A stretch of DNA of 64,000 nucleotides from the NCBI GenBank assembly GCA_001600415.1, contig BCJX01000002.1, positions 2,864,987-2,928,986 on the forward strand, in the 5' to 3' direction. Made by a program: the position numbers and the translations under genes. Positions 46,701 through 60,570 of the stretch are shown here, piece after piece. Each line of letters starts with the position of its first letter. Positions within the stretch are counted from its first letter, which is position 1. The DNA comes from Pascua guehoae (lineage: Eukaryota; Basidiomycota; Tremellomycetes; Trichosporonales; Trichosporonaceae). The notes below the pieces were generated by a model. It was not told the origin of the DNA, did not search any database, and was given only the letters and a program-made list of their open reading frames with translations.

Positions 46701-47915
46701 CTACCAGGTTTTGCTGCGGCGTTTATCATCATGTTGTTCCCCAAACCTGTCTCGGCCAAGAAACTCGTACGCCAGGGTATTTCCAAGAACATTGGAGACA
46801 TTGCGCACCTGTACGCCAGGGAGGTGACGGCCTTTGAACAGTCGCGGGACAGCGACGACACCGATGTCAATGAGCGCCGGGAACGCTACCGCTCACATAT
46901 TCTTAAGATCTTTGTGAGCCTCTACTTACCGTGTTTTATAGATCATGCTGACAACGTGCAGGGCAGGATGCAGGCGATCCAAGAGCGCATGGCATATGCA
47001 AAGTGAGTACGGTGCGGCAACTGCTATGACCAACGCTGACGCTGTCCAGTTTCGAGCCCGGGATGCAGTAAGTCGCTTCGGCGCTGAGCGAAGCTCCCCA
47101 AGCTGACCCATACAGGGGTCCATGGCCAAAACACCACTACGAGAGGCTGGTCAAGACGCAAGGAAGCATGCTCTCGGCCTCCTCTGTGCTTTCCACGGCC
47201 TACTCGCAGATCAACAATGAGTGGTGCAGGCGCCTGACCTCGGCCGACATTATGCACCCGTCCTTTGTGAGCGTGCCCGCCAGTTCCTGGAACCAAGCTA
47301 ACCAACCTCCCCAGACTGCCGACTGCATCTCGCTCTTCACCATTCTCCGCCACTCTCTGCGGTACGGGGTCAAGCTGCCGCCGACAATCCCCATCTTCGA
47401 GCGCCTGGCGTACCACCGCTCGGGCCTGTTGGCGCGATGGCAGGTCCACAAGGAGGCGAGCCGCATGGCGAGCCGGAATGCGTCCCAGGCCGCATTCCAC
47501 GCCGCATTCGAAATGACTCCGGGCAAAGAGTCTGCAGACTCGCCAGGCACCGAAAACGGCGGCAGCGGCACAAACGGCGGCGACACTCGGGCCGGCGACG
47601 ATGGGCCGCAGACGGATACCGAGGCCCTCCTCGTCTCGACGTTCACCACGGCGCTCACCTGGCAGGCGTGTCATGTACGTTTGTGAGAGGAGTCTGGAGA
47701 TCGGGGAGATTGGACCGAGGACAGACAGAAAACGGGGCAACAGCTAACGCCTACAGGAGGAACAGTTTACCATCTTTGCGACGGCCATCGTCGCCATTGC
47801 CCACATTGTCGGCGGACTGAGCCAGATGCACCGCACCATTCTCGACCTCGTGGGCGAGCACGAACTCGAGGGCTTTGACCTCGCGCACGAGCGGTGGGCG
47901 TATTCAGAGGTCTAG
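43731..47915 (+). CDS. Aromatic acid exporter/BRE4-like (DUF2421/2422, FUSC-related) membrane protein, 19 exons, 1073 aa
   Basis: Exons 43731-43896, 43982-44195, 44254-44285, 44336-44453, 44490-44527, 44575-44624, 44661-45038, 45096-45831, 45889-46072, 46123-46144, 46192-46347, 46407-46496, 46550-46652, 46708-46913, 46962-47002, 47050-47067, 47116-47266, 47315-47674, 47757-47915; each junction is in phase. The protein has an N-terminal block of about six helices (from RCMIATLVSIVFMLV to MATGLVCTVLFFP). A long cytoplasmic helical part with an acidic/Lys segment follows. A second block of helices (LKYAIASLALWIP, IAGAVIGMVVWYIGAQRGSGNPYG, VFIGPFLFIRIV, LVIIGFAAAFIIMLFP) precedes a C-terminal soluble domain. 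This two-half arrangement is that of the fungal brefeldin-A-sensitivity (BRE4) and aromatic acid exporter group. The role is probably transport of aromatic or organic acids across an internal or plasma membrane; the substrate is unknown. Exons of 18, 22 and 32 nt occur. Confidence 0.88.
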
Positions 47916-48481
47916 GCGGGGGCGGGGGCCTGGCGTCGCGGTCGTGTCTGAAAACATTTACTTAGTCATCGTATGCTCCTACGCCGTCTATATAGTTGCT
48001 CTGGTCGGATGTACAATTCGTCGTCTTGAAATTGAGCGCATGTGCATCGACTCTGGTTTGTGCTTTCTCTGATGTGCAGAACGTTTGACCAGTGTCGACT
48101 CCATGCGGAGCGGTCACGCCGAGTGCTTGAAGCTCGCAGCTAGCAGGGAAGCCGAATCTACCCCCCTTCTCGTCGCGCAGCATTAGCACGCTCCTCGAGA
48201 AGTTATTCGATGTGCAACCGACTCGGTCGACGGCGTTCTTTGACGAATCGCCCGACCAGTCGCAAGCCCACAACCGTTTCGTCTGAGCCACATGCGCTGC
48301 ACTGATTGCATGGTAGAGGTAGAGTACAGTACAACTGCGAGGGAGACCTACTATTATCTTATCAACGAAACCGGCCTATGTATTCCCTCTCGAATCCTCT
48401 GCTCACATCGGCTTCGCCAAACACTAAACGCCAAGCACCAAATACCAAACTTCAAACGCCAAACAGACACCAAAGGCGGCA
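47916..48481. other. Convergent intergenic region
   Basis: Between the 3' ends of the ArAE-like gene and the single-pass membrane protein gene. A short CCAAA(C/T)(A/G)C direct repeat lies at about 48418-48470. No gene is recognised. Confidence 0.4.
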
Positions 48482-50274
48482 TCACCCCTCGCCGCCCTTG
48501 ATCTGCACGCCAAACACGCCAATCTCGAGCCCCGTCCACTCGCGCATGACGGCGTCATCGTCGTCGTCGGGCGCCGTCCCCGGCGGTGGCGGCGGGATGG
48601 GCGGGCGGGGCATGCGCACGCCGACGACAACGTTGAGGTTTTCGCCGCGCAGCGCCTCAAAGGCATTGGGATCGTCGGGTGCAAAGAGCGGTGCACGGGG
48701 TGCGTGCAGCTCCTTTGGATAGCTGACAAAGTTGGGGAAGAAGGCGAGCGGGGATAAGGGCTTGGTTGGGAGGTCCACGTCGCGTGGAGGGGGGACGAGG
48801 GCGAGTGGGCGCTGGGGGTTAGTACGGGTTCTGGATGCAAGTGATGGGATTGAGGTGGCAGGAGGTTTGCGGTAGCAGGAGGTCTTCACCAACAGCTGTC
48901 GGCGCTGCAGCAGGCTCGCCGGCAAGGTGGAGGTGGGTGGGGAACGAGATGGACAATAGGAAAATGCGACAACAGGACAGCCGTGCGGGTCACGAATGGG
49001 AGAGGCGAAAGGGGAAGAACGAACGCAAAGGGAGTGAATAGATAGCAGGACGCACAGCACGTCGCACGCGCTGCTCGTGGCAGTGCGCCCGTTAAGCGAT
49101 GCCATTGCGTTGCTCCTCTGCACCCCCAAGAACCTGCCCGAGGACGCGTCTGGTGACCGCGAGATCGCCATCTCACGACGGGCTCGCCTCTTCACAGACC
49201 CTGGGCGTCTGATTACACCTATGTCCACACGCCTGCACGCCTGGGGCTCCAGTGTACCCGCTCGCACGACACGACACTCACCAACTCGTCATACCCTGGA
49301 AGCTCGCGCTCGCCAATACCGCCAAAATCGCTCTCGGCGTCACTGGGTCGTCGGGCCTCGTCGATCCCGCGTTCCTCTGCCACGATTTCCAAGGGCTCGA
49401 GGCCGTCGTGGTGTGACAGCCTCTTTTCCATGGTACCAGTGGCGGCGCTGGTACCACCTTGATCCACGACTGCTGGGTCATGAAGGGCTCCACTGGGCCC
49501 GCTCTCGCTCTCGGGTGACACGCCCGATCGGGTCTCGTCATGTCGTGCTCCTCGCTCGTCTGTGCGGTGCTCCACCTCGGCCCGGTGCGACTCGTGCTCT
49601 CCCTGTCCCGCATCCTTGATGGCCCCCTTGTGTCCCTGGTCCCCTCGCTGCTCGCCGTTGGGTAGACCTCTGTGCGTTCCTGATGTGTCGTCGGGATGGG
49701 GGTGGGGATGGGAGTGGGTATGATGGTGACGGTCGGGCATGATCTCCCACCAGTCTGGTGTCCTCCACCCGTCGGCGCCGATGAGTGCCGGACGCTCGCG
49801 CATGGGTATGTATCCCTCCATGCCGGGCACCATCAGGCCGAGGCGCTCGGCCTCTGCGAATATGAGGCGGCGCCGCCGGCGCGTGCGGTGGAAATTGATG
49901 CATGAGACAAAGGCAAACGCGCCGAGGATCGCGATGAGAATGTAGAATAGTTGCTGTTTATGTCAGCGGTCACTCAGGCGGCGTACGGTGGCCAGATGCG
50001 GGGAGCGGCGAGAACAACATGAGCATTTGTTACGCACGTTGTTGTAGAACGATGAGTCGCGCTTTTCGTGATGCATGTATACCACGGCGGGCGCGGACGT
50101 TGTCGCTGCGCGTGCACCGAGACGATGCACGGCACGTCCAAACGGACTACCGTTGGAGCCCGCGCCGAGGGAACCCAGTGGCGTCGCGAGCGGCGACGGC
50201 GGTGTATCTGCACCACCGGGGGGTGGTGCGAGTCCGCCCTCGGCACCAGGTGGTAGGCCCGGTGGGGCGGACAT
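48482..50274 (-). CDS. Single-pass membrane protein, unknown function, three exons, 412 aa
   Basis: Exons by descending coordinate: 50274-50038, 49953-49282, 48811-48482, in phase. The first about 80 residues are Pro/Gly/Ser/Ala-rich with no signal peptide. One helix follows (LFYILIAILGAFAFVSCI), then a basic stretch RTRRRRR, so the C-terminal part is predicted to be cytoplasmic. It contains a His-rich run (HHHTHSHPHPHP), a charged acidic linker and a Pro-rich C-terminal region ending in MREWTGLEIGVFGVQIKGG. I do not recognise the family. The last intron is long (470 nt), and a further small exon inside it cannot be excluded. The His-rich run might bind metal; this is speculation. Confidence 0.75.
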
Positions 50275-51280
50275 GGTTGGGATAGTCGGATGGGGTGGGA
50301 TGGTAGTGGGGTAGTAAAAGGGAGTAAAGTGGTGGAAAAGCAAGCGATGTGGACGAGGATGGATGGAGTCGTCGGACTGGTGCCGGCCGTGGACCATGTG
50401 GGTTGTGGACGAGTGGCCACTGGACGTTGGGCGGCGTAGAGCGCAGTCTATGCCTTGCAGCAATTGCAGTCGTACCAGGCTGGCGGGTTTGCGGGGTCAG
50501 AGGGGTTTATTCTGGGTGGAGGAGACGAGCGGCCAGCGGTGCAGCATGGTCGAGTGGAGTGGCCACAGTCAAACCTTGCAGTGCAGTCTGTGCGGTCATG
50601 GCCGAACGCGTGCTCTGCCAGAGAACAAAGCCAGCAAGCCACAGGCCTCGAGGACCCGAGTCCAAGAAGAGGCTAAAGTCTTGGCTCTAAGGACAAGACA
50701 GGGTTTTATGGTGGCACACTGTTCATGAGTTCATTGAGCCAAAAGGCACAAGCCAGACGGCCCAGACAGACATCAGACATCAGACATGCCATGCAGCAAT
50801 TTCGATAACGAATACTTGGACAATGGGCTAAGGCCCCCCCCCCCCCCCCCCCCCCTCCCCTCTCCCCCACGGCCCACCATGGCCGCACGTGTCTGCGGCA
50901 CGCGGCACGCACATTGCACAAAACTGCTCCCATTTAGCACCAGCGCGCAGCAACAATCCAGACGTCGCCCAGAAAAGCGATGTGAACATGCCTCCAACCC
51001 AGCGTCCTATCCGAGCCGGAGATCTCATGTTGTTGTTGTTTGTTGTTGTCGTCGTCTGCATCGCTCAGTTGTGCCCCGGGTACAGCAGCTATGTGTGGAC
51101 ATTGCGAATAGGCGCGTTGTCGTGGGGCACCACGAGTAGCACGCCACGCCAATGGACAATCGAGATTTTAAAACACCTTGCGCCATTTTGGCTCATCCAA
51201 CTGCTTACTTTATCTCCACCTCCACTCTTGTTATCTCTTCTCTCCCCTTTCCCGCCTTTTCCATCTCGTGTCCACCTCTG
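50275..51280. promoter_or_regulatory. Divergent intergenic region with a 22-C tract
   Basis: It lies between the starts of the single-pass membrane protein (-) and the MBL hydrolase (+). A run of 22 C occupies 50834-50855. The last 100 bases before the hydrolase ATG are pyrimidine-rich. An in-frame Met 43 codons upstream of the chosen start (about 51152) exists, but the intervening translation is not family-like. Confidence 0.45.
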
Positions 51281-53230
51281 ATGGCCTCCTCACCGCTCCA
51301 AGCCCTTTTCCTCGGCACGGGCACGTCGACGGCCCTCCCCGTCGGCCCGTGTCTGGCGCAGGCGGACAAGCCGTCGCGCGACGTGGGCCTCTTTCTGGAC
51401 GACTACCGCGCGGTTCCCGAAGGCGAGGCGCGCCACCCGTCCAAGTGGGGCGGGTACGACCCGAGCGCGGCGTGGCCGTCGTCTGTGCCGTGCGGGTCGT
51501 GCCGGGCAGCCGTAGACCCCCGGGTCAGGGAGGGTTGGAAGAACCGGCGCGGCAACCCGGCCATCGTGCTCCGCAAGCGAAACGCAGAGGGCGAATGGCG
51601 CAACGTCGTCGTCGACGTCGGCAAGACGTTTCGTGAGCAGAGCTGCCGCCTCTTTCCTGGATGGGGCATTCATCGCATCGACGCCGTCGTCATCACCCAC
51701 GGACACGCAGACGCGTACAATGGCCTCGACGACCTGCGCGAGTGGTGCGGACGCCAGGGCAAGGCCATCCCCGTCTACCTGTCCAAAACGTCCTTTGAGA
51801 CTGTCGCTGCCAGCTTTCCGTATCTCGTCGACAAGACAAAGGCGAGCGGAGGTGGCGACCTGCCCACACTCGACTTTCGGGTCATTGAGGAAGAGTGCGA
51901 TTTTGAAGTCGAGGGCATCAACATTGCCACGGTCCCAGGTGAGTGTTGAGTGGCTGTTGCAGTCGCGTGCAAAGCGCGTCGTGTCGTTGGGTTGTTTTCT
52001 GTGGCGTGGCTAGTGTGTGTTTTGTGTTGGTGATTCTTTCGGTGGTTGGTCATTGGGTAGTAGCCACGAGCGCGCTACAGTGGAATCGTACCGCGCACAG
52101 CCGCCTGTTGGCTGGTTGGTGCGAATGGACATGGGCTGGTGAGAGAGCCTACCACCAGTGCAATGCCCGTCTAAACAGGTCTTCCCCAGCGTCACTTGCG
52201 AGTGGCATGACCTCAAGTTGGCTGGAGAGCGTACCACCTTGCCGTTGGTACGGGCACCTCCGCCTGAACCCTGGCGCGTTTGCGATGCGCACAGCAGAAT
52301 ATACCAGAGCACCCCAGTACAGTGCGAGGTTTGGGGGTGAAGCTGGAGCTGGAGCGTGGGTGGAAGGCTGGCTCTGCTTAGCGCTCGTGCTCGCTCCTTT
52401 ACAAGCTCTCATGCCTGTCCTTGCGATCGTTCGCAGTTAATCTGGGCGAGAGATTCCGCTGTTGATACTCACGTGGGCATTAGTCACTTGACCCTTGGCT
52501 CATTGGGTTGGTTGCGAGTTTCTGGACTTTGCAAACATACATGTGACCCGCCCTCTTTCCCTTTGACACTTCTCAACCGACGCTGACTCCAGTTCATCAT
52601 GGTCGCTACTTCCATGCCCCGATCCCCGCGCCCAGCGCACCAGGCTCGCCGAATGCTACTCCAGAAGCCGAAGCCCAGCCTGAACCATTCATCTGCCTCG
52701 GCTTTGTGTTTGACTACTCGCTCGTGTACCTCTCGGACGTCTCGGTTGTCCCCGAGAAGAGCTGGGAACATATCGAGCGTGCACTGAAGGTCGGCCACGA
52801 ACGTGGACGCACTGCCGCACCAGTACTGGTGGTGGACACGCTGTGGCCGTGGCGCGAACACGTCTCGCACGTGTCGTTCCCGCAAGCGATGGAGATTGCG
52901 CTCCGCCTCAAGCCCTCGGACACGTACACGGTCGGCATGACACACCCGACGACGCACTTTATCTGGAGTGAGCTGGGACGCAGCGTCAGCGGCAAGCAAG
53001 GGAGCGAGCCCGAGCACGACGACCATGTGCTCGCCCAGACACTTATCGCAAAGGTGTGGGAGTCGGAGAGGATGGTGGCCATTGCGGCCAAGCTCCGCGA
53101 GTGGGCGGGGCGCGTCGCGCCTGCATGGGACGGGCTCGCGCTCCAGATTGACAACGAGGGATGTGTCGAGCTGCCTATCGGACAGGGCTCGACGGGCGGT
53201 TGGGGTTTTGGTCCCAACGCGAATCTCTAG
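51281..53230 (+). CDS. Metallo-beta-lactamase-fold hydrolase (PhnP-like), two exons, 431 aa
   Basis: Exons 51281-51938 and 52593-53230; the join NIATVP-VHHGRYF is in phase. The protein starts LQALFLGTGTSTALPVG, the first strand and loop of the fold. It then has PCGSCRAAVDPRVREGWKNRR, the cysteine pair seen in PhnP-like members. VVVDVGKTFREQ and the metal motif THGHADAYNGLDDLREWC (H-x-H-x-D) follow. In the second exon come FVFDYSLVYLSDVSVVPE, LVVDTLWP and MTHPTTHF. These are the metal-binding elements of a binuclear metallo-hydrolase, probably a phosphodiesterase or cyclic-nucleotide-like hydrolase. The intron is unusually long for this genome (654 nt) and shows no open coding segment joining in phase. 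The chosen start is the first Met after the leader-like stretch. Confidence 0.9.
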
Positions 53231-53875
53231 GATAACAAGTGGGGTAGCATAGATTATAGAAGACTGGCAAGGGTGACATGGGTTCACTTGCCGCGCTCTA
53301 CATGCATTGTGTCTTGGTGGTCGTCGCCGATGGCCGTATCTTGAGTAGACCGTTCTTTGGGGGTAGTCAGTCATTTTGCATTTTGGCTTTGCTCGCCACG
53401 TGAGTTGGTGGCCTAGGCCGCCGACATGGCATACGAGGTCCGAGCCGCCCGTCATCGGCCCCGACTGTTCATGGCCGTAGGTGGGTGATGGGTGAATCGG
53501 TGGCGCTGACACGCCGGCTCTGGTGTGCAAGGGTTGCAGCCTGGCTAAATCGACGGTCATTATTGCTTTATCGGGGTTGTGACGTCACCGCCCACTTTCC
53601 TAATACGGCTTTCGTGAGAAGAGAGCGACTGTATTTACTTGGGGGGGCTCGGGACCAAATGCTGACTGACCCAGCCTAGCCCAGCCCAGCCTGTGCGACC
53701 ATGACGGGGTCGGCCGGGCGGGTCCCCTGAATGGTCGTTCGTTCGTTCGTTGGCCACCACACCCCTCTCTTTAACTAGCCACGACAAACGACAAGCCATC
53801 ATCATCAAGTCACATCGTCTCTTTACAGTTGACGGTGACATTCCATTCCTTTCAATCCACACCATCTTTCACACC
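53231..53875. promoter_or_regulatory. Promoter region of the vacuolar protease gene
   Basis: A TGACGTCA palindrome lies at 53580-53587, about 290 bp before the protease ATG. A short CGTT tetramer repeat occurs at 53735-53751. The first part should hold the hydrolase terminator. No gene is present. Confidence 0.45.
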
Positions 53876-55911
<2,036 letters not shown>

Positions 55912-55942
55912 TGAATATAGTCAAGTGTAACCCTGTCGAATG

Positions 55943-56152
55943 CATGAGAGCACAGAAGAAGTACGAGAGCAGAGAACATGAGAGCACAGAAGCAGTACGA
56001 GAGCACAGAAGAAGAAGTTTGTGAGAGTACAGAAGAAGTGCATGAGAGTACAGAAGAAGTGCATGAGAACACAGAAGAAGCACATGAGAGCACAGAAGAA
56101 GAAGTGCATGAGAGCACAGAAGAAGTACGCGAGAGCACATAAGAAGCAAAGG
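55943..56152 (+). repeat. Minisatellite, about 21-bp unit (GCATGAGAGCACAGAAGAAGT type)
   Basis: About ten degenerate copies of a purine-rich unit begin 120 bp after the stop codon of the vacuolar protease. Copies differ by 3-base insertions (extra GAA) and point changes. The tract may lie in the 3' UTR or just beyond it. Confidence 0.85.
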
Positions 56153-57691
56153 TGTGGCTATTGTCTCCTTTGGAGCGAGGGGGAGCAACCAGCCAGAGTC
56201 TTTCTGTTGGTTGCACACAGAGTGTTTGGAGTGTGTGCAACATGTCCCCAGTGAAGGCGGCCAGTGCCCAGCCCCGGTGTGCAGCTGTGGCGTGCCCACG
56301 AAGAACATGGTCGGAGATGATCCTGTCTCGAACGGACACCCAACTGACTAGAGGCCGGATGCCCCGCCGATACGGCCAACGACCATTGGCCCTACTCCAC
56401 CTGTAGGAACAAGACCAGCGAGCTCTTTTTGTCTGTGGCTACAGGCCGTTCGGTGCTGGTGGAGACGAGAATGCGCGCCTCGTGACAAGAATGTCATGTG
56501 CGATACAAGCCGTAGTTGTGCAGCGCTACTCGTTAAGCAGAAACACTACCCGTTGAGCAGAAACACTCGTTGAGCAATACTCATTGAGCAGAAGCACCAC
56601 TCGTCTCACACAAAGTCCAAGCGTACACTGCAGCAGGCGAACCCGCCCTCGTGGCCACTGGAGCAGCCTGTTGATCAATCAGCCAGTCGCCGCAGGAATC
56701 GCTCCTTGTGCTACAGTCACCCCCAGTCTCGAGCCGCCCAGCCCGTCGGACCACCTTTGTGCCAGTGGGGATACCGAGGGGTGGCCCAGCAGGTTTTCCC
56801 AGCGCTGTCTGGGATCCCGTTTCTGGGCCGCTTGCCATACGAATCTCTGGCTCGAGCTGGGACCGGTGGTAGCTGATCCCAGGCTGCGCTCAAAGGTGAG
56901 GGGGGAGTAGGTCCTTGGGAGGTGTCCATTGTCCCATTGTCGTTGTCGTTGTCGTCCTCGGTCGTCGACTTGAACGGGGTGCACCACCACACACCACACA
57001 CCACACACCACATAGTCGGTGAATATCCTCAGACCCGATGAATCCAAATCACCACAAGTCTCCAGAGGCACATCTCTCTCCATCCCTTTGTCCTTGATCT
57101 CTTCCTCTTCGGAAACTGGAAACGGGCTCCATGCCCCAGATCCCATGACCGGCCACGCAAGCCATCCTCTGCCACCTCGGTTCGACCCCGCCGCGTCCCC
57201 GTCGACGGCCAATCGTCCCATGCCAATGGGCGCCCGTCAGTATTTCTGGTGGTCAAGGCAAGTGCCACACGCCACAGACGATCTCTGCACGGGCATACCG
57301 CGTGCCTTGCCGCAGCTCGCTGGCTGTCGCATCGGCCCACAATCCAGGCGGACACGGCCACAACCCATACCCATCGTCACACCAACCGCAGCAGGGTAAC
57401 AGGCATCCATCAGGCATCAGGAGCCCCAGGAAGCAGCAAGCAGCAAGCAGGGCACGGCGCTGCGCCGGCGCCGCGCCGTGCGGCAACCTTCGGCTCCCAG
57501 CATTCGTCACACGAGTCTGGTGGGAAAGTGCAGTGGTACGCTGGTACGCTGGGTTCCGTCCTGTGGGTTCCAGGTGAAGCCGGGCCAAGGTGCAAGGTTG
57601 CCCAAGCGGCTTGCCCAAGGTTGGGACGGGGGAGACGGGCGCCTGGGCCCACGTTTGCTTTTCGTTGACGCCGGGACGCACAGCCGCAGCG

Positions 57692-57747
57692 CGCAGCTCG
57701 CGCAGCGCAGCTCGCACAGCGCAGCTCGCACAGCGCAGCTCGCACAG
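57692..57747. repeat. Four copies of a 14-bp GC-rich unit
   Basis: CGCAGCTCGCRCAG is repeated head to tail; the first copy has G where the others have A. Confidence 0.8.
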
Positions 57748-59280
57748 CGAAAAAGTTGCCGAAACGAGGCGCCGAGGGCTTGGCGCACGGCATCGGTATG
57801 TGGCATGGTGCAGGGTGGGCGCGGGGGCCAGAGGTGTGCGTCTGCGTCTGCGTCTGCGTCGTACACCGAGCTCGAGTGTGGCGCAGGTGCGTGCATGCGT
57901 GACGGATTGGGCTGGCTGCTGGCTGGGTGGGAGTGGCAGACGTCGGCGTGTCACCGAGGTCTAGTCTCATTGCGCATGCTGCTGCTGCTGCTACAGTACT
58001 TGCTATCAAGTTGCCGACATGCGTACAAGTAGCGAGCGACCTGTCAGTGCACCCTGCTGGGGCTTGCCAGGCTATACAGTACAGGCCGCAGGCTGTCTGC
58101 TATGCGAACCGACTCAAACTCGCATGCTTGCGGCTTGCGGCCTGGCTCCTGGCTCAGGCCGCCGCATGCCGCTGTCGGGCTGGTTGGATCTCGGCTCGGG
58201 CACCGGAGCACCCGGGTGACGGCGGAGGCAGGCGCCACAGCACGGTGCACTCGCGCTGGGCCCAGAAACCAGCCCGCCCGCCAGCCCGCGGCGGCGCCTC
58301 GTAATTTTTGTATTTTTCGTCTGTGGTTTTCCTGGCTCGGCCCCTCGGCCCCTCGGCCGTGGGAGCTGCGGCGTATGCCCTGCACTGCTGGCAGCCAGTA
58401 GAGCAAAGTCGGGCAGAGGGGGGCAGTCAGGCTACAGAGCGCACGAGCTGAGCAGCGCAGGCTGCAGGCGGGCAGCTACGGGGCAGCGACTGTAGCTGCG
58501 AGGCAGAGAGACCTAGAGACGGCGGCGGGGACACGTCGCCGGCCGAAAACGTCGCTGCGTGTACCTCGTCGCGTGTCTGGGTCTTGTCTTGGCTGCTTGC
58601 CTGCTTGCTCTGTTGCTGCTCTGGTGCTCGGCTCGGCCAGGGCAGCCAGTCGGCTTGCAGCTAGCTAGCTGGGAGCGGCACTCGTCGCCGTGAATGCCGA
58701 GACGCCACGCCCCCCGGCCGTGGGCGTGCTCCATGGGACGCGGCGCGGCGCGCCATGCTGTCACGCTGCACGCTGGACGGTGCCACACCGCACGCGCCGC
58801 GCATCATGCTTGCTAGCTGGCTGCAGGCTGCTTGCCGTCCAGTTCCCAGCACCATGCATGCCTACAACGTGCCAGCTGCAAAGTCGCTATATTATGACTC
58901 TAGCCCGCCGCTGCGGTATCCGGTATCTGGTATCTGGCAGCGTCGACCAATACTATGCGCAAGAATCGGGGCCACCGCTAGCCACCGCTAGCATCGTGCG
59001 GGCTAGTGCCGTGCGGGAGTTGCTCGGGATCTCGGGGGTGCTGCAGCAGCCGAGGAGCTGGGGAGCTGGCTACGCGAAATGCGGATACGAGGGGATCTGA
59101 GGCCTGAGGGCACCGGTTGCACACGGGGCCGCACGGGTTGGACAATTGCACGGTCGCACGGGGTTGCACGCCGAGCAGGCACGTCGGTACGACAAGCACA
59201 AGCGACGCGACTGGGCGAGTGCCGATCGGATGTGGTTGGCCCAGGCGACCCGCAGCCGCAGCCCGGCGGGCCCAGCCTCC

Positions 59281-59323
59281 AGCCCGCAGCCCGCAGCCCG
59301 CAGCCCGCAGCCCGCAGCCCGCA
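59281..59323. repeat. Heptamer repeat (CCCGCAG)
   Basis: Six consecutive copies of CCCGCAG or its rotation. Confidence 0.85.
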
Positions 59324-60570
59324 CACTTGTCCTGGGCCAGGATCCAGTCGATCCAGTCGATCCAGTTCCGCGATCCACGGCAAAGGACACAAGGGCAGTC
59401 GGTCAGTCGGTCAGTCAGTCGCGAGTCGAGTCGCATGCGGTGGGTGCATGCGGTGCGGCAGCCTGCAGCGTGGGTATGCCGGGCATACGGGCATGCGGGC
59501 AAGCATCAAGCCATGGCATACTGGACTGATTGTTCGGGCGGTTGCTCGGTCCATGCGTCCGCGTCCAGTTGCGGCAGCTGCGCGTGCTGCGGAGGCTTGG
59601 GGGTTTTGCGCCGGGCGGGGCGGGGGCCATGTAGCAGAGGCCAGAGGCCGAGAGGCTGCGGGGCCAAGATTCGGGCAAGTCGGGCACCTTTGGACTGGCG
59701 CATCTCGGGGACTGGGACTGGGACTGGGACCGCGACTGGGGCTGGGGATTGCCCGTCCTGGCCATGCAGGCCGTGGACAGGCCACCGGCTGCCGGTTGAG
59801 CTGGGTAACTGACCACAACTGGGTGGGTCATGTCATGTCTCGCTGCGCTCCCCGACTGGGGCCGAATGGGGTCAGTCAAGTGCCAGGTGCCAGCCCACGT
59901 TGGCTCGTCGGCTCGCGAATTCGCGGCTTGTCGCGCGTCGATAATGGACCCAAGGCCGGCTCGTACCTAGCCCGCCCCGCCGGCATGTCTTGCGGGTCGG
60001 CCAGTGGCCTCTGTGGTGGTGTTTGCTCGAGCCGCGGCGCGCGCGCGCCCACGCCGTGTCCTCATTCCAGCCTGGTGCGCCCGCGCGCCCTCTTTTGTGC
60101 GCCCCCCGAAAATCACGCCGCCCGAATGGTGCCCACGCCCGCGTCCATCGAGGCAATGGCAATGCAATGGCAATGGCCCAAGGGCCGAGGGGCCGAGGGG
60201 AGAGGCAGAGGCAGAGGCAGAGGCAGAGGCAGAGGAAGAGGGAGGGCAACGAGGCGGCCGTGGCCGTGGCCCAGACCCAAGACAGACCCAGGCCGTGGCC
60301 GCTGGACCGTACCGGTGTCCCTCGCCCGCCCAGCCCGCGCGCCCTCTTGCCCTCACTCGCTCATATCGCTCACGCCCTCGCTCACGGCCCAGCCCGCCTG
60401 GCCGCCCCTCTCCCTCGCCTCGCCTCTCGGTCCCTCGGCCCCCAGCGCCCAGCCTACTCATTCACTCGTCCTTGGCTCTCCCTTGCTCTTCTCCCTTGCC
60501 CCCCCCCCCCCTCCCAAACCCCCCCTCCCCGACATCCCCACACCCCGACCTCCCGCCCCTCGCCATCCTC

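Noticed and set aside
51152..51280. Upstream in-frame Met of the MBL hydrolase
   Set aside because: The 43 added residues are Ser/Thr/Pro-rich leader-type sequence and the fold starts right after the Met at 51281.
55943..56152. Possible CRISPR-like array
   Set aside because: Units are contiguous and degenerate with no unique spacers, in a eukaryotic genome; it is a minisatellite.
56581..57221. Minus-strand frames of 85-180 codons downstream of the vacuolar protease
   Set aside because: Translations lack domains and resemble random GC-rich sequence in several frames.
60004..60570. Long open frame leading into the GRDP-like exon
   Set aside because: Only the last few residues (about PPLAIL) look like the family; the rest is Pro-rich low complexity, so I did not extend the gene model upstream.
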